From Olsenella_L kribbiana (GTDB taxonomy: Bacteria; Actinomycetota; Coriobacteriia; Coriobacteriales; Atopobiaceae), in assembly GCF_036408795.1 (NCBI RefSeq), contig NZ_JAZGJP010000011.1, positions 1-64,000 on the forward strand: a stretch of DNA of 64,000 nucleotides, given 5' to 3'. The notes under the pieces are model-generated. The model worked only from the letters and a program-made list of their open reading frames with translations. It had not been told where the DNA came from and searched no databases. The position numbers and the translations under genes were made by a program. Positions 50,072-58,878 of the stretch are shown here, one piece after another (the first letter of the stretch is position 1; each line of letters starts with the position of its first letter).

Positions 50072-51511
50072 ATGGATCTGACACTGAGAGAGAAGACAGG
50101 CGGAAGGCGGCTTGTGGCGCTTCTTGCTGCCATCATGGCAGCAGTGGCGCTTGCCTTCGCCTGCCTGCCCATGACCGCCGAGGCGCTGACTGTCTCGAAT
50201 GCGACTGCACGTCCGAACGAGGATGGCGGATCTTCTGTCATCGGCGGCATCGCGACGCGCCTTACCTGGGAGGCTACCGTCGACGACGGAGAGGAGGTCT
50301 CCTCGATCACGCTCCAGCTGCCGGATGATGGCACATTCAATGGCTCGTCCACGAAGGTCACGGTGCTCGAGGGACTCAAGCGCATCTCGACCGATGCCAC
50401 GGCCACGCCTTCCGGCAACACGATCAAGATCGACTTCGCAGAGCCTGTCGCTTCCGGCTCGCTTCTGCGTCTCGAGATCGAGGATATGAAGTTCCCGACC
50501 GAGGGCGGAGACGTCCAGGTCACGGGCACCTATACCAATGATACAGGCGAGCAGCAGCTTGCCGCATCGCCTGCCATCACGACGATCGCGAATACGCCGC
50601 TCCAGGCAGCCGTGAACTGGCTCGACAACCAGGCGTGGGTCCAGGCATGGAACTCTGTGCCGTTCCTCAACATGTTCCTGAAGCCGCAGATCATGCTCGA
50701 ATCCTTCTCGTCGCTCTTCTCCGGCTGGCTCGTCTGCCTCACGATCGTCATCCTCTGCTACCCGTTCGCGATCGTGCTCGGCCTGCTCTTCGCGTTCATG
50801 AAGATCTCGAAGCACACGGTCGTGCGTGCCATCGCTGTCATCTACATCAACATCCTGCGCGGCACGCCGCTGTTCCTGCAGATTTACATCCTCTTCTTCG
50901 GCCTGCCGATGCTCAACATCAACGTGAACAACTATCTTCTGGGCGGCATTGCAATGGCCGTGAACTCCTCTGCCTACCTGGCCGAGATCTTCCGTGCTGG
51001 CATCCAGTCCATCCCGAAGGGACAGTATGAGGCAGCGTCGTCTCTCGGCATGAACTACAGCCAGACGATGCTTTCCATCATCCTTCCGCAGACGATCCGC
51101 CGTGTCCTTCCGACCGTCACCTCCGACTTCATCACGGCCTACAAGGACACCTCGCTTCTGTCCTCCGTCGGCGTCATGGAGCTCATGATGTACTCGAAGA
51201 ACCTGACGACCGTCACCGGCAACATCACACCGTACATGACGGCAGCGATCTACTACCTGATCGTCACGCTGCCGCTCATCAAGGTCGTCTCCATCGTCGA
51301 GAAGCGCCTTGCCCGCTCGGAAGCGGGCGGAGGCCCCCGTCCGAAGGGCGGAGCTGTCCGCGCTGCCTCTGATGCATCCGGGGACGAAGCTGTGGTGGAC
51401 GCAGGGGCGAGCCACATGGAGGCAAAGGACGAGGACTCTTCCTCCATCCTCGATGCACTTTCTGCCCCCTTCCGCTCCCACTCCCTGAAAGAAGGTCTCG
51501 ACAATGCCTAA
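50072..51511 (+). CDS. Amino acid ABC permease with N-terminal extracytoplasmic domain
   Basis: This 479-residue protein is much longer than normal HisM/GlnP permeases (about 220). Residues 1-37 look like a signal peptide (LVALLAAIMAAVALAFACL), residues about 40-175 form a beta-rich extracytoplasmic domain (ATRLTWEATVDDGEEVSSIT, LRLEIEDMKF), and the permease domain starts near residue 205 with helices and the ATPase-docking EAASSLGMNY segment. A charged tail of about 70 residues follows residue 409. ATG 50072 follows AGGAG. The stop overlaps the ATPase gene by eight bases. Confidence 0.87.
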   Translation: MDLTLREKTGGRRLVALLAAIMAAVALAFACLPMTAEALTVSNATARPNEDGGSSVIGGIATRLTWEATVDDGEEVSSITLQLPDDGTFNGSSTKVTVLEGLKRISTDATATPSGNTIKIDFAEPVASGSLLRLEIEDMKFPTEGGDVQVTGTYTNDTGEQQLAASPAITTIANTPLQAAVNWLDNQAWVQAWNSVPFLNMFLKPQIMLESFSSLFSGWLVCLTIVILCYPFAIVLGLLFAFMKISKHTVVRAIAVIYINILRGTPLFLQIYILFFGLPMLNINVNNYLLGGIAMAVNSSAYLAEIFRAGIQSIPKGQYEAASSLGMNYSQTMLSIILPQTIRRVLPTVTSDFITAYKDTSLLSSVGVMELMMYSKNLTTVTGNITPYMTAAIYYLIVTLPLIKVVSIVEKRLARSEAGGGPRPKGGAVRAASDASGDEAVVDAGASHMEAKDEDSSSILDALSAPFRSHSLKEGLDNA

Positions 51512-52361
51512 GCACCACCACATCCAGGCACCCCAGGTGCCGGCGGCTCTCCCGGCAGACGAGGCAGCAGAGCTTGCCTTCGAGCATGACCTGCCTCTTT
51601 CGCATCATGCCTTCAAGAAGGGCGAGCACCCGATCGTGCGCATCGAGCATCTGAACAAGACGTTCGACGGCGAGACGCAGGTCCTGCGCGATGTCAATCT
51701 CGATGTCTGGCCCGGCGAGGTCGTCGTCGTGCTCGGACCTTCCGGTTCCGGCAAGTCCACGATGCTCCGCTGCATCAACCTGCTCGAGACTCCGACGGCA
51801 GGACACATCCTCATCGAGGACAAGGAGATCACGGCCAAGGGCACCGATGTCTGCAAGCTCCGCCAGAACCTCGGCATGGTGTTCCAGCAGTTCAACCTCT
51901 TCCCGCACCTCACGGCGAAGCAGAATGTCATGATCGGCCAGACGAAGGTGCTCAAGAAGTCGAAGGCAGAGGCCGAGAAGGAGGCCCTGAAGCAGCTTGA
52001 GGCGGTCGGCCTTGCCGACCGTGCAGACTTCAAGCCAGCCCAGCTCTCCGGCGGCCAGCAGCAGCGTGTCGCAATTGCCCGAGCTGTTGCCATGCACCCG
52101 GATGTGCTGCTCTTCGACGAGCCGACTTCGGCCCTCGACCCCGAGCTCGTCCGTGGCGTCCTTGATGTCATGCGCGACCTCGCCGAGAACTCGGGCATGA
52201 CCATGATCGTCGTGACGCACGAGATGGGCTTTGCCCGCGAAGTCGCCGATCGTGTCGTCTTCATGGAAGGCGGCGTCGTCGTCGAGCAGGGCAAGCCTGA
52301 AGAGGTCTTCGACCACCCGAAGAACGAGCGTACGGCAGCCTTCATTGGAAACATCAAATAG
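51504..52361 (+). CDS. Amino acid ABC transporter ATP-binding protein
   Basis: This 285-residue ATPase energises the importer. Walker A is GPSGSGKST, the Q-loop is GMVFQQFNLFPHLT, the signature LSGGQQQR, Walker B LLFDEPTSALDPE and the switch VVTHEMGFA, all typical of GlnQ/HisP-type polar amino-acid ATPases. The first 45 residues are an unusual histidine- and acid-rich extension. ATG 51504 overlaps the permease end, so the two are coupled. Confidence 0.95.
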   Translation: MPKHHHIQAPQVPAALPADEAAELAFEHDLPLSHHAFKKGEHPIVRIEHLNKTFDGETQVLRDVNLDVWPGEVVVVLGPSGSGKSTMLRCINLLETPTAGHILIEDKEITAKGTDVCKLRQNLGMVFQQFNLFPHLTAKQNVMIGQTKVLKKSKAEAEKEALKQLEAVGLADRADFKPAQLSGGQQQRVAIARAVAMHPDVLLFDEPTSALDPELVRGVLDVMRDLAENSGMTMIVVTHEMGFAREVADRVVFMEGGVVVEQGKPEEVFDHPKNERTAAFIGNIK

Positions 52362-52399
52362 ATCTTGGAGGGGACCAGAGGTCCCAAGGAGAGATGGCT

Positions 52400-53242
52400 A
52401 TGAACATGAACATTTCGCGGCGTGGATTCTGTACGGGAGCCGGCCTTGCCCTGATGGGGCTTGCAGCCTGTTCGTCTTCCAACGGCACATCTTCGAGCGC
52501 GAGCGCAGCTGCCGATACGTCTTCGAGCGCGAACAGCTCGCTCAACCTTGTGACGGATGGCAAGCTCACGTCGGTCTCCGATATGGCAAACCCGCCCTTC
52601 AGCTACTACGACAAGGGCTCGAAGGAGCCCAAGGGCTTCGAGGTCGACCTTATGGCTGCCATTGCCGAAGAGATGGGGCTCGAGAGCACGTGGCTGGATG
52701 CCACGAAGTTCGACACGATCATTCCGCTCATCAAGCAGGGAGGCAAGGCAGACCTCGGCGTCTCAAACATCACGATCACGGCTGAGCGCGAAAAGGAGAT
52801 CGCCTTCTCTGACCCCTACATCGACTCGAACCTCGGCGTCGTCACGAAGGCAGACAGCACGGAGACCACGCAGGAAGCCTTGAATGCTGCCGGTAAGAAG
52901 GTTGCTGCTCAGGCAGGCACGACGGGCGAGGCATGGGCGCAGGAGAACCTCGTGAATGCGACCGTCGTGGCGCTCGATGACCCAGTCCAGGCGCTCACAG
53001 GCGTCCAGGCCGGTCAATATGATGCGGCCTGCGCAGACCTGCCGGTCGTGAAGTACCTCTGCACGGCGTCCTTCACAGACCTCTCCGTCGCAATCGAGAT
53101 TCCGACGGGCGACCAGTACGGCATGGCAGTGTCGAAGGACAACCAGGCGCTGCTCGATGCGGTGAATGAAGCGCTCCAAGCCGTCATCGATTCCGGCAAG
53201 CGTGACGAGATCGAGACGAAGTGGTTTGGAAGCACGCTCTGA
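52400..53242 (+). CDS. Second polar amino acid ABC substrate-binding lipoprotein
   Basis: This 280-residue protein is a paralogue of the first binding protein. It has a twin-arginine type signal (SRRGFCTGAGLALMGLAAC) with the lipobox cysteine, a Ser/Ala linker, and the same binding-fold segments (PKGFEVDLMAAIAEEMGL, KFDTIIPLIKQGGKADLG). ATG 52400 is eight bases after AAGGAG; ATG 52394 is too close. Two binding proteins on one permease/ATPase pair imply two ligands or affinities. Confidence 0.9.
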   Translation: MNMNISRRGFCTGAGLALMGLAACSSSNGTSSSASAAADTSSSANSSLNLVTDGKLTSVSDMANPPFSYYDKGSKEPKGFEVDLMAAIAEEMGLESTWLDATKFDTIIPLIKQGGKADLGVSNITITAEREKEIAFSDPYIDSNLGVVTKADSTETTQEALNAAGKKVAAQAGTTGEAWAQENLVNATVVALDDPVQALTGVQAGQYDAACADLPVVKYLCTASFTDLSVAIEIPTGDQYGMAVSKDNQALLDAVNEALQAVIDSGKRDEIETKWFGSTL

Positions 53243-53268
53243 TCGTATGAGCGAAGCTGCATAAAAGC

Positions 53269-53310
53269 TGAATATGGTGCAGCTCCTTTGCAGGTAGCTG
53301 CACCCATTCA
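53269..53310 (+). terminator. Terminator of the amino-acid uptake operon
   Basis: GGTGCAGCT and AGCTGCACC form a perfect 9-bp stem with an outer TGAAT/ATTCA pair, 26 bases after the stop. Confidence 0.7.
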
Positions 53311-53427
53311 CCATAATTGCGCCTATATTCAGGGCATTGGGAGCTCGTGGGAAACCATTGGCCGATGAGTGTGCTATTCTCTGACTACTGTCAGATTGTT
53401 CTTAATATCGATGATTGGTGAGTCTCG

Positions 53428-54102
53428 ATGCATCACAAGAACATACTCCTCATCGCGCGTACCACTCGCCATCACGACCGCATGCGCGAACTTTCCCACG
53501 CGCTGGATGTCTCGACGCTTCTGGCGACGCCCGATACGTTCAACCAGGCAATTACCTCGGGCCATGAGTTCGATCTTGTCATCCTCGACGTTGTCGGCGC
53601 CTCCCAGGACATCCTGAATGCTGTCGATGCCTACGTCGTGGACAATGGCTTCATCCCCATCCTCTTCATCACCGACGAGGACAAGCTTGCACAGCTCCAC
53701 ATGCCTGTCCAGGGCAAGGCGGACTTCATCCTCTCCACGGCAGGAGAGGCAGAGTTCGAGGTCCGCTGCTCGCAGCTTCTGTGGCCGGGCGAGGAGGGCG
53801 CTCCTGCCGATATCGTGACGATCGACAACATGACGATCAACCTTGCGACGTACCAGGTCCACATCGACGACAAGCCGGTCGACCTGACGCTCATGGAGTA
53901 CTCGCTCCTGTCCTTCCTCGCGACTCATCCGTCGCGTGCCTACTCGAGGGAGACGCTGCTCCACCGCGTCTGGGGCTTCGAATACTGCGGCGGCACCCGT
54001 ACGGTCGATGTCCACATCCGTCGTGTCCGCTCGAAGGTGGGCCCGCAGGTCGCAAACCACATCGTGACCGTCCGTGGCGTCGGATACCTCTTCAAGATTT
54101 AG
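53428..54102 (+). CDS. GlnR-like orphan response regulator
   Basis: This 224-residue OmpR-type regulator has a C-terminal winged helix closely resembling actinobacterial GlnR: LTLMEYSLLSFLATHPSRAY, LLHRVWGFEY and GGTRTVDVHIRRVRSKVGP. The receiver (1-115) is degenerate: the acidic pair after strand 1 is replaced by IART, the phospho-site-like Asp54 (VILDV) is kept, and the conserved Lys region is lost; the segment STAGEAEFEVR also parallels GlnR. No histidine kinase is adjacent. Expected role is control of nitrogen genes, probably the upstream importer and the glutamine synthetase homologue. A terminator follows. Confidence 0.82.
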   Translation: MHHKNILLIARTTRHHDRMRELSHALDVSTLLATPDTFNQAITSGHEFDLVILDVVGASQDILNAVDAYVVDNGFIPILFITDEDKLAQLHMPVQGKADFILSTAGEAEFEVRCSQLLWPGEEGAPADIVTIDNMTINLATYQVHIDDKPVDLTLMEYSLLSFLATHPSRAYSRETLLHRVWGFEYCGGTRTVDVHIRRVRSKVGPQVANHIVTVRGVGYLFKI

Positions 54103-54129
54103 AGGATAGATACATATTCTCAGGTACAG

Positions 54130-54153
54130 AGCCGGCCTCGTGGCCGGCTTTTT
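54130..54153 (+). terminator. Intrinsic terminator of the GlnR-like gene
   Basis: AGCCGGCC-tcgt-GGCCGGCT is a perfect 8-bp stem followed by TTTTT. Confidence 0.93.
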
Positions 54154-54327
54154 CGTAGCGATTCCCAGCTTTCAGCATTCTTGAAGTATGGTGCCGCTCA
54201 GATGTTGGATGCGGACGAGGCTTTCAAGTGTGCCCGGAAGAAGGCTGTTTGGGTACAAAGTGCCTTGACGTAAAACCTTCGGATCCGTCTGCTCTGGGTG
54301 AGAGGCGGCATCCAGAAAGGAAGCCTT

Positions 54328-55662
54328 ATGAGCGAAGAAAATGACGGAAGGCCTCCCGTGCCAGGCTACGACGAGACCCAGGTGCAGGAAACGAAGCATA
54401 TGGCTCCCTCTCCCGTCGGGACGGGCGAGGGCGGCACAGGCGACGAGAAGCCGCCCAAGAAGGGCAGCGGACGTGTCGTCCTGGCTTCTGTCCTCGGCGG
54501 CGTCATCGGCGCTGTCGCAATCGTTGCAATCCTCTTCGGATTCGGCCTTGTGAAGACAGGCCCGAAGACTTCGACCTCAGGCACGAGCCCGGCCCAGAAC
54601 ATCACGATCAACGCCGATACCGAGGATGCCACGGTTGCCGAGGCAGTCGCTGCCAAGACGGTGCCGTCTGTCGCCTCTGTCTATGTGACGACATCCTCCT
54701 CTTCGAGCCTCGGCTCTGGCGTCATCCTCGACACGGATGGCAACATCCTCACGAACTACCACGTGATCGACGGTGCCGAGGAGATCTCCGTCACGATCGA
54801 GGGCCAGAGCTATACGGCCACGGTCGTCGGTTCCGATGAGTCCTCTGACCTCGCTGTCATCAAGGCAGACCTCGAAGGCGCAACCGTCACCCCGATCGAG
54901 GTCGGCGATTCCTCCTCCCTTGTCATGGGCCAGTGGGTCATGGCAATAGGCTCGCCGTACGGCCTTGAGCAGTCCGTCTCCACGGGCATCGTCTCTGCCC
55001 TCTACCGCTCCACGATGATGCAGTCCACGAGCGGCAACACGATCTATACGAACCTCATCCAGACCGATGCTGCCATCAACCCGGGCAACTCCGGCGGCGC
55101 TCTTGTCGACTCCGAGGGCAAGCTTGTCGGCATCAATACCCTGATCGAGTCCGAGTCCGGCTCATCAGCCGGCATCGGCTTTGCCATTCCTTCGAACTAC
55201 GCTATCGAGGTCGCGAATACGATCATCTCTGGCAAGCAGGTCGTGCACCCCTATATCGGCCTCACGATGCAGACGGTCACCTCGTCTCTTGCCCAGCGCT
55301 ACAGCCTCGGTGCCTCGAGCGGCGCCTACGTCGTCGAAGTCACGTCGGGCAGCCCTGCTGATACCGCAGGCATCAAGTCGGGCGACATCATCACTGCGGT
55401 CGACGGCGAGTCCATCACCTCTGCTGACGGCATGATCCTCGCAATCCGCTCGAAGAATGTCGGCGATACCGTGAGCGTCACGTTCGTCCGTGATGGCAAG
55501 GAGCAGACGGTCCAGGTCACGCTCGGCTCGGATGAGAGCCTCCAGGCAGAACAGCAGCAGGACCAGAACTCCAATTCCGGCTCCAGCATCTTCGGCTACG
55601 GCCTCGGCAAGGGGCTTGGTGGCAATGGCTCGAGCTCGAATGGCCTTGGCAGCAGCAGGTAG
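54328..55662 (+). CDS. HtrA/DegP-like serine protease with PDZ domain
   Basis: This 444-residue membrane-anchored protease handles misfolded extracytoplasmic proteins. A cytoplasmic N-terminus is followed by one helix (VVLASVLGGVIGAVAIVAILFG, about 50-71), a trypsin-like domain with catalytic His in TNYHVIDG, Asp in SSDLAVIKA and Ser in NPGNSGGALVD, and a PDZ domain from about 305 (AYVVEVTSGSPADTAGIKSG). The C-terminus is a Gly/Ser/Asn-rich tail. ATG 54328 has GAAAGGAAG upstream. Single-gene unit. Confidence 0.93.
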   Translation: MSEENDGRPPVPGYDETQVQETKHMAPSPVGTGEGGTGDEKPPKKGSGRVVLASVLGGVIGAVAIVAILFGFGLVKTGPKTSTSGTSPAQNITINADTEDATVAEAVAAKTVPSVASVYVTTSSSSSLGSGVILDTDGNILTNYHVIDGAEEISVTIEGQSYTATVVGSDESSDLAVIKADLEGATVTPIEVGDSSSLVMGQWVMAIGSPYGLEQSVSTGIVSALYRSTMMQSTSGNTIYTNLIQTDAAINPGNSGGALVDSEGKLVGINTLIESESGSSAGIGFAIPSNYAIEVANTIISGKQVVHPYIGLTMQTVTSSLAQRYSLGASSGAYVVEVTSGSPADTAGIKSGDIITAVDGESITSADGMILAIRSKNVGDTVSVTFVRDGKEQTVQVTLGSDESLQAEQQQDQNSNSGSSIFGYGLGKGLGGNGSSSNGLGSSR

Positions 55663-55683
55663 CGCTCCTGCATAGGCGCATGG

Positions 55684-55715
55684 GATGCCCCATCCTCTCC
55701 GGAGGGTGGGGCATC
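55684..55715 (+). terminator. Terminator of the htrA-like gene
   Basis: GATGCCCCATCC and GGGTGGGGCATC pair over 12 bp with one G-U pair, followed by TTCT. Confidence 0.8.
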
Positions 55716-55790
55716 TTCTATGCGGCCCATTTCTGTCAGATGCATTTGCTACGCTCTAAGGGAGAGGACAAGGGCGATAGGAGGCCTTCC

Positions 55791-57467
55791 ATGCAGGAAA
55801 TCAGGTGCCCGCACTGCGGCAAGGTGTTCACGGTCGATGAGGCAAGCTACGCCGATATCGTGAAGCAGGTACGCGACCGGGAGTTCGCAGCAGAGATACA
55901 GAAGCAGGAGCAGATGCTCAGGCGCGAGCGCGAGCAGGCGGTCCAGCATGCAGAAGACGAGCTCAAGGCAAAGCTTCTGAAGGAGACCTCTGCGCGTGAC
56001 AGCCAGATTGCGCTTCTCAAGAATGAGCTCGAGGCGCAGAAGAAGGCCGCAGACCAGAGCCTCGCTGCCAAGGATGCAGAAGCCGAGCGCTCGCTTGCCG
56101 CCCAGAAGCGTGAGAGCGACCTTGCGCATGAGGCAGGCCTCGGCGAGCTCAAGGCAAAGATCTCAGAGCTCGAGAGCGCCCTTGCTGCTGCCAAGGATGC
56201 CCAGAGCCGCCAGGAGGCAGAGCAGAAGGCAGCGCTTGCCGAGGCGCTCTCCGGACGCGACCAGAAGATAGCGACGCTCGAGGCGGAGGCAAAGGCCAAA
56301 GAGCAGGCATACGAGGCCGAAGCCAAGGCAAAGGAGCAGGCCTATCAGGACCAGAAGGCGCTTGCGCTCTCTGACCGCGACCAGAAGATTGCAGCGCTCG
56401 AAGCTGCAGCAAAGGAGCGCGAAGAGGCCTTCGCAAGCCAGAAGGCGCTGGCTTTGACCGAGGCGACCTCGCCTCTCGAGCAGAAGATTGCCGGGCTCGA
56501 AGGGGAGGTCAAGCAGGCCAAGGCAGAGCGCGAGCAGGCCGAGGCGACGCTCAGGCAGGAGATGGTGGAGAAGCTCCGCGACAAGGATGTCCTCATCCAG
56601 GACAAGCAGGATGAGATAGAGAGGCTCAGGAACCAGCGTGCCCGCCTCTCGACGAAGCTCATCGGCGAGACGCTCGAGCAGCACTGCGAGATGGAGTTCA
56701 ACAAGTGGCGCATGATGGGCTTCCGGAACGCCGAGTTCCACAAGGACAACGACGTCGTGGGAGGCTCCAAGGGCGACTATGTCTTCCGCGAGAACGACCC
56801 CTCGGGCACAGAGATCGTCTCGATCATGTTCGAGATGAAGAACGAGGATGAGGCTTCTGCCAAGGCCAACCGCCACAAGAATGCGGACTTCTTCAAGAAG
56901 CTCGACCAGGACCGAAAGAACAAGCACTGTGAATATGCCGTGCTCGTCACGATGCTCGAGCCGGACAACGAGTTCTACAACCAGGGCATCGTCGATGTGA
57001 GCTACGAGTATCCGAAGATGTACGCAATCAGACCCCAGTTCTTCATCCCGATGATCACGCTGCTTCGGAATGCGGGGCTCAACGCGGTGGATGCCCGCCG
57101 CGAGCTTGCCGAGACCAGGCAGCAGAACATCGATATCACGAACTTCGAGGAGGCGCTCGGCGACTTCAAGCAGAAGTTCGGGAAGAACTATGCTGCTGCC
57201 TCGAACAAGTTCCAGAACGCTATCAAGGAGATCGACTCGACGATCGACCACCTGAACAAGGTGAAGGAGAACCTCCTCTCCTCCGAGCGCCAGCTCCGGC
57301 TTGCGAATGACAAGGCAGAAGGGCTCACGATCAGGAAGCTCACCTACAAGAACCCGACCATGAAGGAGAAGTTCGAAGAGGCGAGGGCGGCCAATGAGAA
57401 GGCCCAGAAGGAGAGCCTGCCGCTTGCTGAGGGGGATGTGCCCCTGGATCCGGACGAGGTCGAATAG
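55791..57467 (+). CDS. DUF2130 protein with zinc knuckle and long coiled coil
   Basis: This 558-residue protein opens with a CPHCGKVFTVDE zinc-knuckle-like segment, continues through about 260 residues of coiled coil rich in Ala, Glu, Lys and Gln (repeats such as EAKAKEQAY occur twice), and ends in the DUF2130 domain. That domain contains GDYVF and, after a strand, FEMKNEDE, a D...ExK arrangement like that of PD-(D/E)XK nucleases, then EYAVLVTML. A nucleic-acid role is likely but unproven. ATG 55791 has AGGAGG six bases upstream. Confidence 0.85.
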   Translation: MQEIRCPHCGKVFTVDEASYADIVKQVRDREFAAEIQKQEQMLRREREQAVQHAEDELKAKLLKETSARDSQIALLKNELEAQKKAADQSLAAKDAEAERSLAAQKRESDLAHEAGLGELKAKISELESALAAAKDAQSRQEAEQKAALAEALSGRDQKIATLEAEAKAKEQAYEAEAKAKEQAYQDQKALALSDRDQKIAALEAAAKEREEAFASQKALALTEATSPLEQKIAGLEGEVKQAKAEREQAEATLRQEMVEKLRDKDVLIQDKQDEIERLRNQRARLSTKLIGETLEQHCEMEFNKWRMMGFRNAEFHKDNDVVGGSKGDYVFRENDPSGTEIVSIMFEMKNEDEASAKANRHKNADFFKKLDQDRKNKHCEYAVLVTMLEPDNEFYNQGIVDVSYEYPKMYAIRPQFFIPMITLLRNAGLNAVDARRELAETRQQNIDITNFEEALGDFKQKFGKNYAAASNKFQNAIKEIDSTIDHLNKVKENLLSSERQLRLANDKAEGLTIRKLTYKNPTMKEKFEEARAANEKAQKESLPLAEGDVPLDPDEVE

Positions 57468-57526
57468 GCACATCAGAGAGCCTTTCAGAGCCTTTGGCAA
57501 CGAGAGACATAAGTGCAGCATGAGAA

Positions 57527-57558
57527 GAGCGGAGCCCGTCTTGCGACGAGCTCCGCTC
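57527..57558. terminator. Bidirectional hairpin between the DUF2130 and MetE-like genes
   Basis: GAGCGGAGC and GCTCCGCTC form a 9-bp stem with an inner CGTC/GACG pair; it serves two convergent genes. Confidence 0.75.
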
Positions 57559-57589
57559 CGCTTGTGGCTATGGGTCTGTCTCTTGTAGT

Positions 57590-58705
57590 CTACGCGCTCC
57601 AGACACGCTCTGCGATGCGCTTGATGAGGGCGCACTTTGCCCACTGGTCGTCCTCGGTGAGGACGTTTCCTTCCTCGGTGGAGGAGAATCCGCACTGCGG
57701 AGAGAGGCGGAGCTGCTCCAAGGGCACGTACTTCTCTGCCTCGTGGATCCTCTCGATCACGGCATCCTCATCCTCAAGCTCCGGGAACTTCGACGTGACG
57801 AGGCCGAGGACGACGATCTTGTCCTTCGCATAGCGGAGCGGCTCGAAGCTGCCGGCACGGTCGGAGTCGTACTCGAGGAAGAAGCCATCATAGTTCGCCT
57901 CGAAGAGGGTCTTTGCGACTGGCTCATAGCCGCCGGAGCTGAACCAGGTACTCCTGAAGTTGCCGCGGCAGATGTGCGTCGTGATGGTCATGTCCTCGGG
58001 CTTTGCCTCGAGGATGCGGTTGATCATCGTGACGTAGTGCTTTGCCACCTCGGCCAGATCGATGCCTTCCGCCTCGTAGGCAGCACGCTTCTTTGCATCG
58101 CAGAACTCGCCCCAGGCTGTGTCATCGAACTGGAGATAGCGGCAGCCGAGGTCGTAGAAGGCCTTCACGGCGTCCTGGTAGGTGGTGACGATATCGTCGA
58201 AGAGGGCCTGCTCGTCCTTATAGCGGTCGATCGGCTCATACGTAGCCTTGCCACGGACACAGGGGATGAGGTGGAGCATCGACGGCGACGGTATCGTCAT
58301 CTTCGTCGGGTAGTTGCCTGCAATCTCCCTGAGCTTTGCGTAGTGCTTCAAGAACGGGTGGTCGCCGAAGCCGATCTTGCCCGTGAAGCGGAGCTGGGCG
58401 CCCTTGGGCTTCGGGCCCTTGAACTCGACGGACCAGTTGGCAGTATCCACATGCTCGACGCCCTCGAGCTCCTCGAGGAAGTCGAGGTGCCACATGGCGC
58501 GGCGGAACTCGCCGTCGGTCACGGCCTTGAGGCCGACCTTCTTCTCGCTTTCCACAAGCTCCGTGATGCACTCATCTTCGACAGCGGTGAGCTCATCTCG
58601 GGAGATCTTGCCGGCGGCAAAGGCTGCACGGGCACGTTTGAGACGCTGGGGGCGCAGGAAGCTTCCTACGATATCGTAGGTATAGGGCGGCTGCTTGATG
58701 GTCAT
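57590..58705 (-). CDS. MetE-like methyltransferase (cobalamin-independent methionine synthase C-terminal family)
   Basis: This 371-residue protein corresponds to the stand-alone C-terminal half of MetE (YxjG/YxjH type). Zinc ligands are in THICRGNF (His and Cys), the glutamate of FFLEYDSDRAG and Cys of LSPQCGFSSTE. VGSFLRPQRL at the N-terminus and CRYLQFDDTAWGEF are family signatures. It probably methylates homocysteine or another thiol with an unknown methyl donor. ATG 58705 is chosen because AGGAGG lies eight bases upstream. Confidence 0.88.
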   Translation of the reverse strand: MTIKQPPYTYDIVGSFLRPQRLKRARAAFAAGKISRDELTAVEDECITELVESEKKVGLKAVTDGEFRRAMWHLDFLEELEGVEHVDTANWSVEFKGPKPKGAQLRFTGKIGFGDHPFLKHYAKLREIAGNYPTKMTIPSPSMLHLIPCVRGKATYEPIDRYKDEQALFDDIVTTYQDAVKAFYDLGCRYLQFDDTAWGEFCDAKKRAAYEAEGIDLAEVAKHYVTMINRILEAKPEDMTITTHICRGNFRSTWFSSGGYEPVAKTLFEANYDGFFLEYDSDRAGSFEPLRYAKDKIVVLGLVTSKFPELEDEDAVIERIHEAEKYVPLEQLRLSPQCGFSSTEEGNVLTEDDQWAKCALIKRIAERVWSA

Positions 58706-58826
58706 GCGCATCTCCTCCTGGATGGCGGGCACCCGTCTGCTGCCGTGCCCTGAACGGTTCTCTGGTGTACGGACAGAAATGGTGCCAGATAGGTGATTCA
58801 TAGAAAACTATCTATTAGCGAGCGAT

Positions 58827-58849
58827 ATCCATAGCATGAGGCTATGGAT
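58827..58849 (-). terminator. Hairpin after the DUF2891 gene
   Basis: ATCCATAGC and GCTATGGAT form a perfect 9-bp stem, 30 bases downstream of the stop on the minus strand and upstream of the MetE-like gene. Confidence 0.6.
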
Positions 58850-58878
58850 TGAGGCTTGGGAGCGAACCTATGCCAGCC

